From NCBI GenBank assembly GCA_020466095.1, contig CM035809.1, positions 24,502,455 through 24,566,454 on the forward strand: a stretch of DNA of 64,000 bases, given 5' to 3'. Numbering within the stretch: the stretch's first letter is position 1; every line of letters begins with the position of its first letter. Both the position numbers and the translations under genes were made by a program. A model generated the notes under the pieces. It ran no database searches. It saw only the letters and a list, made by a program, of their open reading frames with translations, and was not told the DNA's origin. Source of the stretch: Chlorops oryzae (Eukaryota; Arthropoda; Insecta; Diptera; Chloropidae). Shown in pieces: positions 1-11,578 of the stretch.

Positions 1-47
1 GAGGAGAAAGAGAGAGCGAGAGAGAGAAGAGGAGCGAGAGAGAGAGC

Positions 48-83
<36 letters not shown>

Positions 84-353
84 GGAGAGAAAGAGAAGAG
101 AAGAGACGAGAGAGAGAGAGAGCGAGAGAGTGTGGAAAAGAGAGAGTGAGTGAGAAAGCGGGTGAGAGAGTGCGAAAATTACCAAGAAACGGAGACAGCG
201 TGAGTGAGGGCAAAAAAAGAACCAGAGCGAGAGAGATTAGCGAAAACGACAAGAAAAATGAACTTCAGAAAAATTTTGAGAAAGAGTGTGAAAGCGTAAT
301 AACAAGAGAGAGAAATTTGAGAAAGAGAGAGCGTGAGAGAGATCAGGCGTGAG
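1..353. repeat. (GA)n purine tract
   Basis: Positions 1-172 are almost pure GA dinucleotide repeat with occasional GAGC or GAAG interruptions. The purine bias continues in decayed form to about 353. Any open frame here is a repeat translation rich in R, E and K and is not credible as a gene. GAGAG is the core site of the insect GAGA factor (Trl), so the tract could bind it or form triplex DNA; that is inference. The tract is cut by the window edge, so its true length is unknown. Confidence 0.9.
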
Positions 354-2058
354 TGAAAGAGAGCAATAGCGAACATAAGTCTTTTTCTATCTACTTTGAG
401 AAATTTTCCCTCGAAAGGAGTGTCCTTTAAGACAGTTATCACTTATATAATAAAATTGTTAAAACCCGTCTAATATCAGAAAAGAAATCCTCCACCTTCA
501 TCAAAATAAGTTCCCTTAAGTAGTCAACTAAGGGTCTTCAATAAAACTTTCCACCGATTACAGTCAATACTGTGAATTGCGGGAGATCACTTTCGATGAG
601 GGAAATATTATTTATAAAATAATATTATAATTAAAACTGTGTAGTATGTCACATTGTATTTTTTCCCAAAAAAAAATTCCTAATATTGCAGCCATTACTG
701 TAGTAACCTGGAATTATTTACAAAGCTCTGTCATCTTAATGCAAATATGGATCAATTTTGCAAGCGACTATTATTATCTAATGATAGTGGAAAATGTACA
801 TAGGTACGTACAATCGGTCTCACACAGACTGCTTTCTAGAAAAGCCGCAGCAAAGTCCGCTCTGGGAATTTTGAGGGCAAAAAAAATTCCTATCCCTCTG
901 TCCCTTCTCTCTTTCTCTCTCTGACCATTTCTCTTGTTGCATTGCGTTATGCGTTTATTAGAAAATATTTACTTAAAAGCAACGCACAAAGTGCTGCATT
1001 GTGTGCTGCAACCAGAATCCTTTCTCTTATATTTTTTGATCCTATTTCCGAGAGCATCTACAGTAACAGTAGCACCAGCAGCAGCAAGAACAACAACAAC
1101 AACAACGAGTCCAAAAATGGGGTCTGCCATGTTTTGAAGTGTGTAGTCTACTCTAAAATGCAATTTTATAGTTGTCAGGGGAATTTCACTTCGAATAGGA
1201 AAAGCGTACGGTGAAGAGTGAGTGGCGTCCTGTGAATATGGATGACAGCGTAAAATTCGTGTAGACGTACACACACACACAGATACACACATTAGATACA
1301 ATTTTGCAATTTTTACAACAATAACGAAAACAACAAAGAGAATTAGAAACAACAATGCGGCGATTGCTTTTGCTGCTGCTGCAGCTGCTACACTTAAAAG
1401 GATAGTGAGGATTTTTTTTCTAAATTTTCTCAATTTTTTTTTCTATTAATTTTTGCGTCCTTTCCCTTTTGGACTTTGTTTTTCGATAGGAAAATGCAAG
1501 CATTGGTGTTACTTTGGCAACAAAATATATTGCTGCAATATCAGAATTGATGGTTTTTTAACACACCGACTGACATATTGTTGAAGGGCAAAAAAATAAA
1601 AAAAAATATTATTCTATCGTGGGTGATTGTAAATGGTCTTTCGATATTACAAACTTATAGCACCTTCGTCGCTGACTTCACCTTCTAGAGCCACTGTTAC
1701 TGCTGCTGGGAAGCTCCGTAGCAAAGCGCCAAGCATATCAGGTTTTGAAAAGTACAATATACGACGTAGATACGATGTACATATGTATTTACATATGTAT
1801 GTATGTACAAAATGCTGCGTTCTGACTCTTAAAAAGCATTTTAGAAAATTCACCGAAAATATCTTTGGCATGAAGGGAATGCGTTTTTATTACTTTATTT
1901 TCGAAGAACTTCTTTGCTGCTTGGCACAATCATTTAAAAAGCTTCAGTGATGTTAATTTTAAAAGGGAAAATGTACTCTAAAATACTGACCAAACTGCAG
2001 GGAATTCTATACTATAAAGAGTACTATTTATTTTCTAATTAAAAAGCCATAAATTATA
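354..2058. other. no gene recognised; simple repeats
   Basis: I see no coding potential or mobile element here. There is a CAG/CAA trinucleotide stretch near 1075-1107, a short CA run near 1269-1282, and an alternating purine-pyrimidine segment with CATATGTA/TATGTATG repeats at about 1770-1806. The last type is common in fly intergenic DNA. The open frames on both strands come from these repeats. Confidence 0.6.
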
Positions 2059-2240
2059 CAGTGTAGTCTCTCTTAAGCGGACACCTATGGGACCGAAAAA
2101 TAAGTCTGCTTAGCAGAGCCGCCAAATATTTGAGAAGCAGGAACACTAGAGCATTCCTAAAAAGTGTCCGCTTAAGAGAGGGCTCCGCTTAAGAGAGGGC
2201 TCCGCTTAAGAGTAAGTGCCCTCAAGCAGAGAGTTCACTG
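2059..2240. mobile_element. TA-flanked pogo-type MITE, copy P1
   Basis: This 182-bp element starts CAGTGTAGTCTCTCTTAAGC and ends GAGAGTTCACTG, with TA on each side (2057-2058 and 2241-2242). The ends are imperfect inverted repeats built on CAGTG...CTCTCTTAAGCGGACACC. CAGT ends at a TA target are typical of Tc1/mariner-superfamily (pogo-like) elements. No transposase frame is present, so it is non-autonomous. Near the right end a 17-bp unit, GCTTAAGAGAGGGCTCC, occurs twice (2170-2186 and 2187-2203) followed by a partial third. Relatives lie at 33.7, 55.3, 57.5 and 59.8 kb. Confidence 0.75.
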
Positions 2241-2369
2241 TACTTCTTCATTGAACAAAAATCGATTACAGTCTTGCTCGGTGAAAAATCAGTGCTACAT
2301 GGCACTATAAATGAAGGCATCAAGTCAAAAATCGCTAAAACATTCGGTCTGGTAAGTTGTTGAACATTA

Positions 2370-2538
2370 GGGGTATTCACAAAGGCGTCGGAAAATAGGA
2401 AAGTTGGAAAATCGGAAAATTTTAACTGCTTAAAAAGTTTTGCAAGATACAAAAAAAAGTTTAAAAAATTTTTAAGAAGTCGCAATTTTCCGATTTTCCG
2501 ACTTTCCAACGTTTTTAACACGCCTTTGTGAATACCCC
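2370..2538. mobile_element. foldback MITE with GGGGTATTCAC ends
   Basis: The element begins GGGGTATTCACAAAGGCGT and ends with its exact reverse complement apart from a 2-bp offset inside. TA flanks both sides (2368-2369 and 2539-2540). The inverted similarity continues inward through repeated GGAAAAT-type segments, so each arm is about 55 bp and most of the 169 bp can fold on itself. There is no coding sequence. The end sequence resembles PIF/Harbinger-like ends, but the 2-bp TA flank fits that family poorly, so the superfamily is left open. Confidence 0.75.
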
Positions 2539-2686
2539 TATTCTCTTAGAAGGCCGCAAAATATATTTTGACCCTAGTTGACATGACTTTTTCCAGGTGA
2601 TATATCCCGTGAGTGTCTCAAAATAGCTCAAAATTCCCTTCAATTGGATTTAAATTCTTTTAACAACTGAAAATTGATCCCTAATA

Positions 2687-3141
2687 GGCCGTTTACATAT
2701 GCCGTTTTATTCGCGTTTTAGCAACTTTGCCCGTTTTAGCTCTAAAACAACTTAGATTTTTCCCGTTTTATCGTACAAAACTAAAACGAGAAACTTTCCT
2801 GTTTTAATTTAAAACAAGTAGCTAAACAAGATAAATCCTGCTTATAACTGATAAAAATATCGAAATCTGAGTGTCATCACTATAAAAATGCAAAACATAT
2901 GGTCATTGAAATTCCTATTTTGAAAAAATTTGAGGCTGTTTCCCTAACCAATGTAGAAAACGAACGCATTTTCAATAATTGCTTCTATTCTAAATTACAA
3001 TATGCACTCATATTTCACGCGTTGAGCAAACAAAAGATAACCACAAAATTACAAAACGACATGCGCATATGTAAACACCCCGTTTTGACTTAGTCGTTTT
3101 AGCTTAAACGAGTAGCGCTAAAACGTATATGTAAATGCCCC
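2687..3141. mobile_element. non-autonomous element with ATA target duplication
   Basis: The ends are GGCCGTTTACATATGCCG on the left and, read inward from the right, GGGGCATTTACATATACG, followed on both sides by GTTTTA-rich subterminal sequence. ATA flanks both ends (2684-2686 and 3142-3144). A 3-bp TWA target duplication with G-rich ends is characteristic of PIF/Harbinger elements. The motif CGTTTTA or its complement recurs many times within about 130 bp of either end, as expected of subterminal transposase-binding repeats. No transposase frame is visible in the 455 bp. Confidence 0.7.
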
Positions 3142-3144
3142 ATA

Positions 3145-4594
3145 AGAATTTCCAGAACGACTTTTCTCGCCTTAGCCTCTGGTAAAAAAGAAAAATTGTC
3201 CCTAATTTATGGGAGATTTACCCTACAACACTACTCTCTACATACGATTTGCTTCAACTTTAGAAGACTACATATCCAACACTTTCATATCGACCACAGC
3301 TGGTAGCTCTAATCTTGCCAATGATGAAAACTTTAATTAAGACATTTAATCTCGCCATAAGTGTTTCTTGAGCCCACTTCGACTTATTCCCATAATTCAT
3401 AATCATCGATTCAGATGAGATTATAATCCTCTATTGTCTTGTTAAACAGGCAAATACAGTCATAAATTGATATCCATAAAAGGAAACAACTTCTTATGGA
3501 CGTAAATTTTTAATTGAAAATTAAATAATTCAAAATTTACAACAGCGTCTCTTCATATGGGGGACTTCATTGCAGTTAATGTGGATTAACTCCATATGTG
3601 AGAGGCTTCTGCGAAGAACAGGTATATTCAAGCGTGTTCCTTAATATAATTTTGAATTATGAGGATTATTCATACATGGAGGAGTCCATAGAGAAAATGG
3701 TTTGCTATATTTGGATGAGAATATCTATAGTTAATATTATAAAATTTTCATCGATTAAAATTTGAATTTTCTTACATTAATATCTACAGCAAGGACTGCT
3801 AGAGATAACCCAAATCGTTTGATGAATGGGAAAAAGAACAAGCTAATTAGGAAGATAAAAGCTTCTAGAACAGCTGCGATATTAACGAAAGAAGCTAAAA
3901 ATCAGACCACATCATGTCGAGATGTTTCTTGTTGGGCTTTTCAGTACAAACTGAGACAGGAGGCATCGGAAAACTTAAAGGCGAAATCGTTATCGGGCGA
4001 GAAAAATGCACTGAGACCTCAAAAAAGCTATGAGTAAGATTGGCTAAAGAGAAAAATGCAATGTAGGAGAGTTGAACATTACTTCTTTAACCCACAACTT
4101 CCCAACCATAAAAATTATTACAGAAATATTCTGATCACACCTTATTTTGGATAATGTGGATCCATTGTTGAAATTAGACAATTTTTCACTTATTTTTATA
4201 CCTAATTGAATTTCCGAATGAAAAATATATTGAAAAAAAAAAAAAAATTCCGGAAACTTTTTGATCGACCCCAAAAAAATTTTTTATCCATTTTTTACCT
4301 CAATCTTTGATCCTTTCTTGTTTTAAGTAAAAAAAAAATAAAAAATTAAAAATAAAAAAATTTTTTAATAGCAAAACCCCGCCACCTTTTCAAAAGGCAC
4401 GCAGTAGAAAATCACTTCGAAATCTCATCATCCTGCCGAAAAATTGGGGTTTCCTTTAAGGTGTTATTTTTTTTTATTACTATAAAACATTTAAGCCTTC
4501 AGAATTTTCAAAAAATTGGGCAGAAATTGTTGTAGTTGGTATTTTTAATCGACCCTTTTGATTGAATTACTTAATCAGATATGTGGTAGAATCC
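3145..4594. other. no gene recognised
   Basis: AT-rich unique-looking sequence. The 91-codon frame at 3762-4037 has no recognisable motif and no relative in the window. A mixed A/T low-complexity patch lies at about 4230-4370. Confidence 0.5.
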
Positions 4595-4779
4595 GAAAAC
4601 TGACGGAATCGGAATTGAAATCGACCAAAATTTCATATAGAATTAACAGATTTTGTTGGATTTGATTTTGGGTCGGCACTGAGATTGATTCGTAATTGTA
4701 TAGAGTCCTATTTTATCCGCTTATCTATGAGATATATATGAAATTTAAGTTAAATTCAATTCCGATTCCGTCAGTTCCC
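4595..4779. repeat. inverted repeat, possible MITE
   Basis: Two 25-bp arms, 4595-4619 and 4755-4779, are inverted copies sharing ACTGACGGAATCGGAATTGA, with two mismatches near the outer end. They are separated by about 135 bp. The arms are G+C-richer than the surroundings, so chance pairing of AT sequence is not the explanation. No convincing target duplication was found, and the true ends may lie slightly outside. Confidence 0.55.
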
Positions 4780-6718
4780 ACATTCGAGCACATGCCTGAA
4801 TATTTATGTTTCTCTTCTTCGGGCTTAGGGACCAAAAATTTCTGTTATGAATTCAAAATTACACTTCCTTAGAATACGACAATTGTAGTTAAAGGGTTAA
4901 AATTAATAACTATCTTTATTTCGATCCATATCGATCAACTTCCTCCGCATAAATGGCATCGAATCGTTATTTTAAAGCGTCACACACGAATTGTCAGCAT
5001 AAATTACGAATGGTGACTTCATGAGAAACTGTTACAAAAATTTAAAAAAAAAAATCAACAACAAAAAATTTATACAAAATTCAAAAAAAATAAAAAATAA
5101 AATAAATTTAAATTACCAAAACAAAACAACAAAAGAGCGAGGGTAATATCAGCAAACTGAATCTTGATATGGACAACAGAAATTTCAAAGGCTTGACATC
5201 ATTTTTATTGGCCAAAATGGGCATGGGCCTCCTCTCAACAATCGCAGAGAGTCGTTCAACAAATAATAATGAAAAGGTGAAATAAAATCAAAAAAAAAAA
5301 AATTATTATAATTATTTGAATGAGTTTAAAAGAGAAAATGAGAAAAGAAGAGGCCAACACTTTGAACAATTTAAATAACAAACGTTGACGCAATGCCATG
5401 GACCTTTAATTTCGCTTCTTCTCGCGATTCTGCATCGAGTTACATTTTTATAAAAAATTAAAAAAAAATATTTAAAAAAAATGGAAAGAAGTAGAAAAAC
5501 CAAAACTTCGTTCGCAAGATGTCAATGACCGAGAGGTTGTTTTTTATTATTATTATTTTTTTACCGATTTTTTTTAAATCATTTTTTTTTGGCATTTTAA
5601 TGAGAAGTAAGAGAAAAAAAGTGAATAGCAAAGCAGGAAAAAAATCTTTGGGCAAGAACCGAAAGTGGTCAAGGCACAAAAACGTGGCGTGTGGTAAGCA
5701 AATTCGAAAGAAATTTTTATTTATTTTTTCCCTTCTTTTTATTTTTTAATATCTGCTCTCCACAATCTTGCTTTCGCAGGCTATAATTTTCCCAAAAAGG
5801 CCGAAGAAAAAGCAAAAAAAGGAATTATGAACGAGAAAGCAAGGCGGTATAATTGCAGAGCGCAGCGGCATTTCGGCTCGGAAAGTGGCTCTCGCAATAA
5901 ATAAGTCAAAAATATTGTGCCTTCACAAAAAACAAAGAAAGAAAAAAGAAAGAAAATAAGAAAAGAAAACATTCCAAAGAAATATAATAATAACAATTTT
6001 CAACATGAATTATGAAAAAATAAACATATTTTGTGCCCACAGCTAAAGAGTCCAGTGTGTCAATTGACATCAAACGGAGATTCTCCCTCCCTCCCTGCCG
6101 CTCAAGAGTTCCAATTTTCCTGGCACAAAAAAGTTCTCAAGAGTTCAATTTTCCAAGGCAAGGAATTTTCCGTTTCAAATTTCTTATAAGATTGAATTTA
6201 TGATTGAGTATTCTCCAACCTCGCGCGCCCCAAAAGTGTCAAAGTGCGATACTTGAGATGCTTTTTTTTTTTTTGTCGAATTCCATGCAATGGGATTGAA
6301 CAGTTCAAGTTCAACACCATATTATGCCACATGCTGTGAATGTTGTAAATTATATTAATTTATTAAATATTTGTCTCGCAGATCATTTTTTATGCCTTAA
6401 TGGCATTTTCGTCTGCCATAAGGCATACAAAAATTATGAATGAGTTCGAAAAATAAACAAAATAAATCAATAAAAATTCTTAACGGAATTTTTTAGTACC
6501 CCCAGGCGACTAGTATGGCTTTTTTTTTAAATTTGGGCCACACCCACTTGAATTATTTTCAGAGAGGTTCTGAATGATCATTAAAGAAGTTCATTGGTCG
6601 ACTTTCCTTTTGAGTTCCTCATGAATTGGAGTTTTAAGAGACTTCTCAGCAGAAGTCGAACCTTCGCCATGCCCACTTTTCAAGATTTTTGAGAGAGCTT
6701 TGAGGTCTCCATATACTT
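4780..6718. other. no gene recognised; A-rich blocks
   Basis: Low-complexity A-rich blocks occur at about 5036-5130, 5285-5310 and 5460-5480, and T-rich ones near 5536-5590. The K/F-rich open frames between 5312 and 5996 are translations of these blocks. Short GCCACACCCACTT and GCCATGCCCACTT strings near 6537 and 6668 resemble pieces of fly interspersed repeats but do not define an element. Confidence 0.5.
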
Positions 6719-7178
6719 ATTAATATGCCTCGGAATTTGAATAGTAAAAAAATAAAAAAAATGAAAAAAATGAAAAATAAAAAAAAGTCAAAAAATAAAA
6801 AAATTAGAAAGAAAATGAAAAACGAATTAAAGATAAAATGCTAAAAATGAGCATTGAAAAATGCAATGGACAAAAAAAATCGTAAAAAAATGAAAAAAAA
6901 TAAAAAAAAATTGAAACGGAACATAAAAATCAAAAATGAGAAATTTAAGAAAAAAATCTAACCAATGGCTGAAAAGAAAATTAAATTTTAAAATTAATTA
7001 AAATAAATTTAAAACATGCAACTGAAAAAACGAATTTAAAAAATGTAAGTTTTATTAATAATAGAGAAAAAAAAAATTAGAAAAGGGTAAAAAATCGAAA
7101 AAATGGGAAAAATTTCAAAAATATAATTATTTGAAACAATCAATTTGTCAAATTAGAAAAAAGCCTACTTCAGTGACT
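6719..7178 (-). mobile_element. AT-microsatellite-bearing repeat N, copy 1
   Basis: Read on the minus strand, one end carries GTAGGCTTTTTTCTAATTTG (within 7146-7177) and the other ends with ATTCAAATTCCGAGGCATA (6721-6744). The middle is a long run of T-rich, degenerate repeat sequence. The same two end modules, in the same order, occur at 39500-39862, and the second module occurs again at 10817-10840. Conserved ends around a variable AT core suggest a dispersed element whose interior expands as a microsatellite. No coding capacity. Confidence 0.6.
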
Positions 7179-8834
7179 AAAATATATAAAAGCGACAGTT
7201 AAATGCAATATTAAAAAAAAATTCAAATTTAAATCTCAGAAAATTAAAAAAAAAACCCTCTGTTCTACTAAAATTCGAAAAATTATCCCTTGTAAACACT
7301 TGAAATGATTTTTGATTGAAGGTAAATTTGAAAAAATCCCTCAAAATGAGAAAAATCCCTCGATCTGGCATCACTGAACCTATAAACTTTCGAGGCATTT
7401 TAGAATTTACCATATGGTATAATTCTCTGTACGGTTCATTTTTCGTGGTGAGTAAGTGAGATGGTAAGTGAGATATTTTGGAGAGATGTCCTCGATCCTC
7501 GATTTGCTAAAAAATCCCTCGAAACACTCAAAAATCATCTCTTTGAGAGCTCCGACTCATGAGGGATATTACTTAATATATCGGCAGACAAATCTGATGG
7601 CTCTCAGCATGGTGGGACAACTCCGAAGGTTACATAGGGATGTACCCTCATTAAATTCAATTTTTGAACCGATGACTTTCTCCTTCCATAGTCAGAAACT
7701 TTTCCCACAGATGCATTATTTCAATAAAATAGTCCAAAAGGAAGTCTTGTCACATGATATACCCCCATCCATTCCCTCATGACATGGAGTTTGCTGTTTT
7801 TTTTTTTATACTGCCCGTCCTAGAAATTAAGTGGAACCAATCTTGCTCTAAATTGTCATCGTCAGTGCCGTTTATTGTCGTCGTCGTGTCGTCTCACATC
7901 GCATCGACATGAGACAGGCAAAATATTGCAGTACTCCAGCAGTGGCTCTCTTATGACATGTCGACTGACTGAGTTCAATTGTTCGGGTTTGGGAGGGAGA
8001 AATTTGTAAATGTGTGGGGGGACACGGAAGAGTCGAAGTACCAGGAAAATGACATATAAAATGAAATTCAGAAAAAAGAACTAGGTTAAAACGTTGATGA
8101 GTTCAGTAGAAAAAATACAAAAAAAAAAATATGTATAAAAAAAAATTAAAAATAGTAAAGAAAAAAAAGGAAGCAATAGGAAAAGAGCAGAAGATGACAA
8201 TATAAAACAGCATCACCATTGTCAACATTGGATGCTTGGATCCTGCACGCTGCTGGTGATGATGACATTGCTCTGCTGATGATTGCTCCACTCAAGTCAA
8301 CGCTGTGTATGCGTGCCATTGCCGGCTGTTATCCTACTTTTTAATAGCAAACAATAATAATACCAGTCAAGAGAATGTCATTCCAAGAAAGAGTGACATT
8401 CTGTCGATTGAAAGGATACAAAAATGATGGAAGCAAAAATACACAAAAATATTTTTTCCTGTTAAATGAAAAAAAAGGAGAGGGAGAAATATAAAAACAA
8501 TTGCAATTTTTTTCTTCATAAGTCTTACAAAGCGATACTTGAGTTTGTTTCCTTCGCGTTTAAATAAATTTTCCAATGAAATATACATAAATCCTGTAAT
8601 TATATTCCCTAGAATTGTTCAACAATTAGCATAAGAGGTAAGGGAATGAAAATATATCAAAGATAGAATCAAATAAACGACATTGAAAAAACTGGTATAA
8701 ATTTGAATCAAATAAGGCAGAGATTTCTTGACTCTTTCTTTGATATTTTTAGAAGATCCCATAGGACAAAAGGAACAAATTTATCTCCAAATAATTACAA
8801 AAATTTATGGCACTTCATTATCACAACATTGCTA
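7179..8834. other. no gene recognised
   Basis: The 104-codon frame at 7468-7782 shows no domain, signal or relative. The remainder is AT-rich sequence with an A-run near 8115-8170. Confidence 0.5.
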
Positions 8835-8975
8835 CACTGAGCGAACGAAATCAAGATTTTTTTTTAAAGGCCTCATTGTTATTCAGAGTCCTTTTGATTT
8901 TCGAACAGATCAAAAACATTTCAATAGAAAAATGTTTGAGTCAACAACATATTTGGTTGATTTTTTTTCTCTGTG
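8835..8975. mobile_element. TA-flanked MITE with CACTGAG/CTCTGTG ends
   Basis: The left end CACTGAGCGAACGAAATCAA and the right end (reverse complement CACAGAGAAAAAAAATCAAC) are imperfect inverted repeats, each next to TA (8833-8834 and 8976-8977). The right-end string TGGTTGATTTTTTTTCTCTG is repeated exactly at about 9351-9370, again followed by TA, showing a second related end about 390 bp downstream. The left partner of that second end is not clear. No coding sequence. Confidence 0.55.
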
Positions 8976-8977
8976 TA

Positions 8978-10403
8978 TAATTCTCATTTGTTTTATAAAA
9001 TGGGAAAAATAAGATATTTATTCATCTTAGTACCTTTTTAAACATTGCGAAAGCAGTCACACGACAATGGAAAGTTAAAATCGGATGAAGTTCATCCGAT
9101 GGCTATATTTTGGGGTTATGTTCAGCAGAGGGATTGCTTCGATATTGAAATAAATTTGATTTGACATGTCTTTTTTTATACGTATCACAGTTCAACCATT
9201 TCAATTGAAATGCATTTTTGAAAGTTAAAAAAAAAATTGATTCAAAGGGGAAAATCTTTATTTTTCCAACAAGATAAATTGTTAAAATTAAAAATATTCC
9301 TTTTGAAGCCGTTTAGAATGTTTTTCCTTTTGAATTAACCAATTTTCTGGTTGATTTTTTTTCTCTGTGTATAAATCGGTTAAGTTATGTAGCGTCAAAT
9401 GCTATCGTTCAAGCGTTGAAGGGTTAAACAAAAGCGCGTGTATGTCTCAAGATTTGATAGCCAAAATTTATTTTCTATTTCAATGTTCCGTAGGCTCAGA
9501 ATTTTCTCTCTGTGCCTAATTTTGTGCCTTTTTAAAGCAAAGATCTTTGGATATACCTTTAAGACCTTTGCCCTTATCTTCTTTCGATAACTGACAACCA
9601 GTCCATGGCTTAATTGAATAATATATTTTAATTGATGAGTCCTTATATTATTCCTACATTTCTAATAAAGAGGACCTCTGATGATCCACTGGTGAAATTA
9701 TTATTGAAAAATTTTATCCAATCTGTAAAGAAACATCACTTCAATGCAGGAAGATAGGTTCATTTTACCCACTCTAAAAATCAACAAAAATCATTGCTCT
9801 AGAATTGAAATCAATTTTTTTTTTTTGTTATTTAAACAATAAAGCTACTATTTCCAACAGCCAATTATCTCTAGAATCCAAATAAATATTAACAAACTTC
9901 ATCGCATCCGTACGTACATGAGAGAACATAATTCCCTTTTGCAAAGCGATTGTAACCGATTTCTGGGAAATTTGTTGATTTTCTGTTTACTCATGAAATT
10001 GCTGCACGTGACCTTATCGAAGTTTTGCAATTATTTGATGCAGAAATTAAATGAAACGGAAACATTTCACAGAACATGCAACTGAGAAAAGCGTTGCTGC
10101 TCTTCATGAAAATTTGGTAAAATGGAAATGAAAAGCTTTTGAAAATCAATCGAATTGAGATGTTTTGTTTTGCTTTTGTTTTCAGATTTTTGGTTTACAC
10201 AAAAGGGATTTCGGAGGAAACGATATTAAGTTAACGAAGTGCAACTTTCGATTACACTGGTCAACATTGGTTTTGCTGCCTTTGATATATTAAAAGTTGT
10301 TTTAAATAGTTTTAAGTGTAGAATTGATGAAAATTCGACTGATTTGTCTCTTTGTTTTATTTTACTTAATGTTATTATTCCAATTTTTTATATTTTAAAT
10401 TGT
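8978..10403. other. no gene recognised; second MITE end near 9350-9369
   Basis: AT-rich sequence. The only structured item is the repeat of the 8835-8975 right end at about 9350-9369. A short inverted motif, ATCGGATGAAGTTCATCCGAT, lies near 9080-9100. Confidence 0.5.
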
Positions 10404-10407
10404 TTAA

Positions 10408-10567
10408 CCCTCTAATTCCTGGCTCCGTCTCTAGACGGACTTTTTTCGAGCAAATTACAACAAAAAAAAAAATTATACCTAATAATTTCAGATTCATTTT
10501 TCTCTACCCGAAATTAGTCTTATCTGAACTTTTCAGTGGAAGAAAAAAAAATTGTGGCATTAGAGGG
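10408..10567 (+). mobile_element. TTAA-flanked MITE, copy A
   Basis: This 160-bp element is bounded by TTAA (10404-10407 and 10568-10571). Its ends are CCCTCTAATTCC and GGCATTAGAGGG, a 12-bp inverted repeat with one mismatch. TTAA target duplication followed by CCC is the signature of piggyBac-superfamily elements; assignment rests on that alone. The interior is non-coding, with a CCGTCTCTAGACGG palindrome near the left end. Copies B (33970-34122), C (26784-26924, inverted) and a shorter relative D (26422-26513) share interior strings such as GATTCATTTTTCTCTACC. Confidence 0.8.
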
Positions 10568-10595
10568 TTAACAAATTTTTATTGAATAAGCCTTA

Positions 10596-10970
10596 CAGCC
10601 CTATTCTAAGTGAATATTCCCAGGGATTTTTTTCCCTAAAAATGTTCCACATTGGAAATGGAGTAATCTTAGCGTCAATTAAATTGGAAACATTGTTTGA
10701 TTTGACATTTTGAATATGTTTTCGGAATTTTTTGAATACTTTGTTTATTTGAATTTTTTTGAATTATTTGAATTTTTTGAATTTTTTGATTTTTTTGATT
10801 TTTTTGAATTTTTTTACATATTCTAATTCCGAGGCATAGTGATGACCTTTGCTTAAAATTTGTTCGGAATTCTAGCTCGCTTCATATTACCGTTCCAGTG
10901 TGCTTAGAATGTGAGAATTTATTTCAAATCTGCAGGGAAATATTCCCGGGGAATATTTAGAATTGGGCTG
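10596..10970. mobile_element. CAGCCC-ended MITE carrying a family N fragment
   Basis: The left end reads CAGCCCTATTCTAAGTGAAT and the right end is the complement of CAGCCCAATTCTAAATATTC, with TTA on both outer sides (10593-10595 and 10971-10973). The interior holds T-rich GAATTTTTT repeats ending at 10840 in the family N module TTCTAATTCCGAGGCATAGT, so a family N fragment appears to lie inside this MITE. At the equivalent place in copy II only a 45-bp palindrome (29203-29247) is present. Confidence 0.6.
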
Positions 10971-11022
10971 TTAATCAACCTCCATTTAAGCAGCAGCAGT
11001 AATCTGCCATTATATTATGGTC

Positions 11023-11424
11023 TCAACTACCCTGATATCTTTCCTCTATAATTTTCAAGTCCTGTTTTTTTCGATCCATACAATAATTTCCCAAAATATC
11101 ACGAAGTCTATCCAGATAACTGTGGAAAATTTCAAACTTATGGGTTTCATATAGGCCATATGGTCCTATATAGTTTTTTTTTTTTCTAGTATACCCCTCG
11201 ACTTTCCTTATGACGGCGACGACCTTGCGATAATTCGAGGCTAAAGAAAGGCTTATTGAAGACCCACATAGGGCAACAAATTCACCCATTTTATAAAAGG
11301 CGGTCTCGTTTTCAAACACAAATAAAGTCTGCATTAAGAGACCTCCTTCTAAGTACATATTCAGCCCGATTCTGAATATTCCCGGGGACAGAATTCCCGG
11401 GGAATTTACTTTTCTCGAGAACAA
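11023..11424 (-). CDS. 133-codon open frame in composite body; function unknown
   Basis: This frame starts inside the 11362-11578 MITE and reads through the body. I recognise no domain. It is basic, with a KKK run in the middle, and has no signal peptide or membrane segment. The equivalent stretch in copy II (from 28763) is broken by an 11-bp deletion after about residue 60 and by a later stop where copy I has ATG. Conservation of the frame is therefore not shown, and it may be chance. I list it because it is the only cargo-like open frame carried by a duplicated element here. Confidence 0.2.
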   Translation of the reverse strand: MFSRKVNSPGILSPGIFRIGLNMYLEGGLLMQTLFVFENETAFYKMGEFVALCGSSISLSLASNYRKVVAVIRKVEGYTRKKKNYIGPYGLYETHKFEIFHSYLDRLRDILGNYCMDRKKQDLKIIEERYQGS

Positions 11425-11578
11425 ACATTTTTTTCCAAATATTTGGGGAAATTGATTTGATGGGGAATGGGTATTTGACCCATACCCATTATTTTCCTTT
11501 CCCTATCTATTTAAAAAAAGAGAATTTTAGTCTCAAGAAAAGGGATTTCGTTCCCCGGGAATATTCAGAATCGAGCTG
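11362..11578. mobile_element. CAGCCC-ended MITE, copy in composite I
   Basis: The ends CAGCCCGATTCTGAATATTC and its inverted copy (CTGAATATTCCCGGGGAA inside) bracket 217 bp with long inverted similarity. The repeated string TTCCCGGGGAAT is itself palindromic. The interior matches the MITEs at 28597-28825 and 46448-47224, including a TATTTGACCCAT segment. No coding capacity. In this copy it forms the outer end of the composite element. Confidence 0.75.

Larger units (their letters stand above)
10596..11578 (-). mobile_element. composite element, copy I (MITE - body - MITE)
   Basis: Read on the minus strand the order is a CAGCCC-ended MITE (11362-11578), a 391-bp body (10971-11361), then a second MITE of the same end type (10596-10970). 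The same MITE-body-MITE order occurs at 28597-29247 on the plus strand, with the body about 95% identical by eye apart from an 11-bp gap. Sequence beyond the outer ends is not shared. I infer that the whole composite moved or was duplicated as one unit. Outer flanks do not give a clean target duplication. Confidence 0.65.

Noticed and set aside
969..1433. 154-codon minus-strand frame with alanine and valine runs
   Set aside because: Derived from CAG/CAA repeats and T-runs; no start context or domain support.
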